Shown here piece after piece: positions 63,542 to 64,000 of a stretch of DNA of 64,000 nucleotides. Under the pieces are notes generated by a model. That model made no database searches. It was not told where the DNA came from and saw nothing but the letters and a program-made list of their open reading frames with translations. The stretch comes from Sphingomonas faeni. GTDB taxonomy: Bacteria; Pseudomonadota; Alphaproteobacteria; Sphingomonadales; Sphingomonadaceae. How positions within the stretch are numbered: position 1 is the first letter of the stretch; every line of letters starts with the position of its first letter. The position numbers were made by a program, and so were the translations under genes. Location of the stretch: NCBI RefSeq assembly GCF_003053745.1, contig NZ_QAYE01000001.1, positions 682,001-746,000 on the forward strand. Direction: 5' to 3'.

Positions 63542-63555
63542 TGGGCGGGAGCGCC

Positions 63556-63832
63556 TTGAGAAGGGTTATATTCACGCGAAGGCGCGAAGGCGCGAAGAGA
63601 GATTGGTTCACGCGGAGACGCGGAGCCGCGGAGAGAAAGAAGAAGTGGTTCGCGCAGAGGCGCAGAGGCGCAGAGGCGTTGTTCTTCGCCGCAAATGCGG
63701 CTTTTCACCGTCAGCAAAGAGGTCGCATAGCGCTGACGCGCGAGAAACCTGGCGCCTTCGCGGCCATTTACTCTCCGCGTCTCCGCGTCTCCGCGTGAAC
63801 CACTCTTCGCGCTTCCGCGCCTTCGCGTGATC
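63556..63832. repeat. Long imperfect inverted repeat between ubiE and ubiB
   Basis: GCGAAGGCGCGAAGG units (from about 63578) and CGGAGACGCGGAG units (from about 63614) on the left are mirrored by TCCGCGTCTCCGCG and GCGCCTTCGCGTGA on the right (about 63773-63829). Short tandem units of 8-9 bases recur inside each arm (GAGGCGCA, CTCCGCGT). It fills nearly the whole intergenic gap. Confidence 0.85.
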
Positions 63833-63833
63833 A

Positions 63834-64000
63834 CTAGATCTTCCACCCGCTGTGGATCGCGACGAGGCCGCCCAGCAAAGGCTCGACCCTCGTCTGCACG
63901 AAGCCAGCGTCTGCGATCATGCCCTTGAACTTGGGCATGTCCGGAAAGCGGCGAATCGACTCAATCAAGTAGCGGTAGCTGGCGGCGTCCTGCGCCAAAA
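63834..64000 (-). CDS. ubiE: Ubiquinone/menaquinone methyltransferase UbiE, C-terminal end only
   Basis: A SAM-dependent C-methyltransferase of ubiquinone synthesis; only the last 55 residues are in the window because its start lies beyond the right edge. The stretch YRYLIESIRRFPDMPKF, then FKGMIADAGFVQTRVEPL and GGLVAIHSGWKI is the conserved UbiE ending. It reads toward ubiB on the same strand, the usual ubiE-ubiB order in alphaproteobacteria. Confidence 0.93.
   Translation of the reverse strand, partial: LAQDAASYRYLIESIRRFPDMPKFKGMIADAGFVQTRVEPLLGGLVAIHSGWKI

Noticed and set aside
63444..63830. 128-codon frame over the ubiE/ubiB repeat
   Set aside because: Produced by the repeat units (Arg/Glu-rich) and overlapping the ubiB start; not a gene.
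63556..63832. CRISPR array
   Set aside because: Units are 8-9 bases, uneven and mirrored, with no regular spacers and no cas genes.

Overview
The window is GC-rich chromosomal DNA that reads as an alphaproteobacterium of the Sphingomonadales (Sphingomonas or a close relative). The call rests on the division/cell-wall (dcw) gene order, the FtsZ, DAHP-synthase and UbiB sequence styles, the DUF1800/DUF1501 pair, and the abundant GC-rich palindromic repeats. No phage, insertion sequence, plasmid gene or CRISPR array was seen. Both ends are cut inside genes: mraY on the left and ubiE on the right.

Layout. 1-11.5 kb is the distal half of the dcw operon, mraY(partial)-murD-ftsW-murG-murC-murB-ddl-ftsQ-ftsA-ftsZ, all on + and mostly joined by 4-base ATGA/GTGA overlaps. 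It makes lipid I/II precursors and the divisome core. 11.7-21.2 kb holds a large TPR/SPOR envelope protein, dgt, a small secreted protein, a DUF1800/DUF1501 pair, argS and a second SPOR protein. 21.2-21.8 kb has no recognisable gene. 21.8-33.3 kb is mixed housekeeping: glpD, rnr, two tandem related small membrane proteins, a saccharopine-dehydrogenase-like reductase, a TfoX-N protein, an ABC exporter, an intracellular PHA-depolymerase-like hydrolase, a flavin-binding general-stress-like protein and a cupin_8/JmjC-like oxygenase. 33.5-42.9 kb is the accessory island: four translationally coupled flavin-dependent (tryptophan) halogenase-family genes, divergent from a TonB-dependent receptor. 43-53 kb carries a YghU-type GST, tRNA-Glu(CTC), class II DAHP synthase, a 2-hydroxyacid dehydrogenase, cysS, rpsU, an FKBP isomerase, a PP2A-like phosphatase and a secreted M48-PDZ protease. 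53-58 kb makes surface-polysaccharide precursors (wecC, wecB, galU, polyprenyl sugar-phosphate transferase). 58-64 kb is a minus-strand run, ubiE(partial)-ubiB-membrane protein-coaBC-dut-hypothetical-moeB.

Two signals stand out. First, the halogenase/TonB-receptor locus: three of the four flavoproteins keep every catalytic motif, while the second gene of the operon has lost the catalytic lysine, the WxWxIP motif and the E-S motif yet remains coupled to its neighbours, which suggests a pseudoenzyme partner. A perfect 12-bp palindrome lies just upstream of the receptor start. Second, mobile-looking GC-rich palindromic repeats sit not only between genes but in frame inside essential genes: the murD N-terminal domain, both ends of murB, and the catalytic region of rnr. 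The copy at the murB/ddl junction appears to supply the end of MurB and the ribosome-binding site of ddl.

All calls come from reading the sequence; no database search was run.
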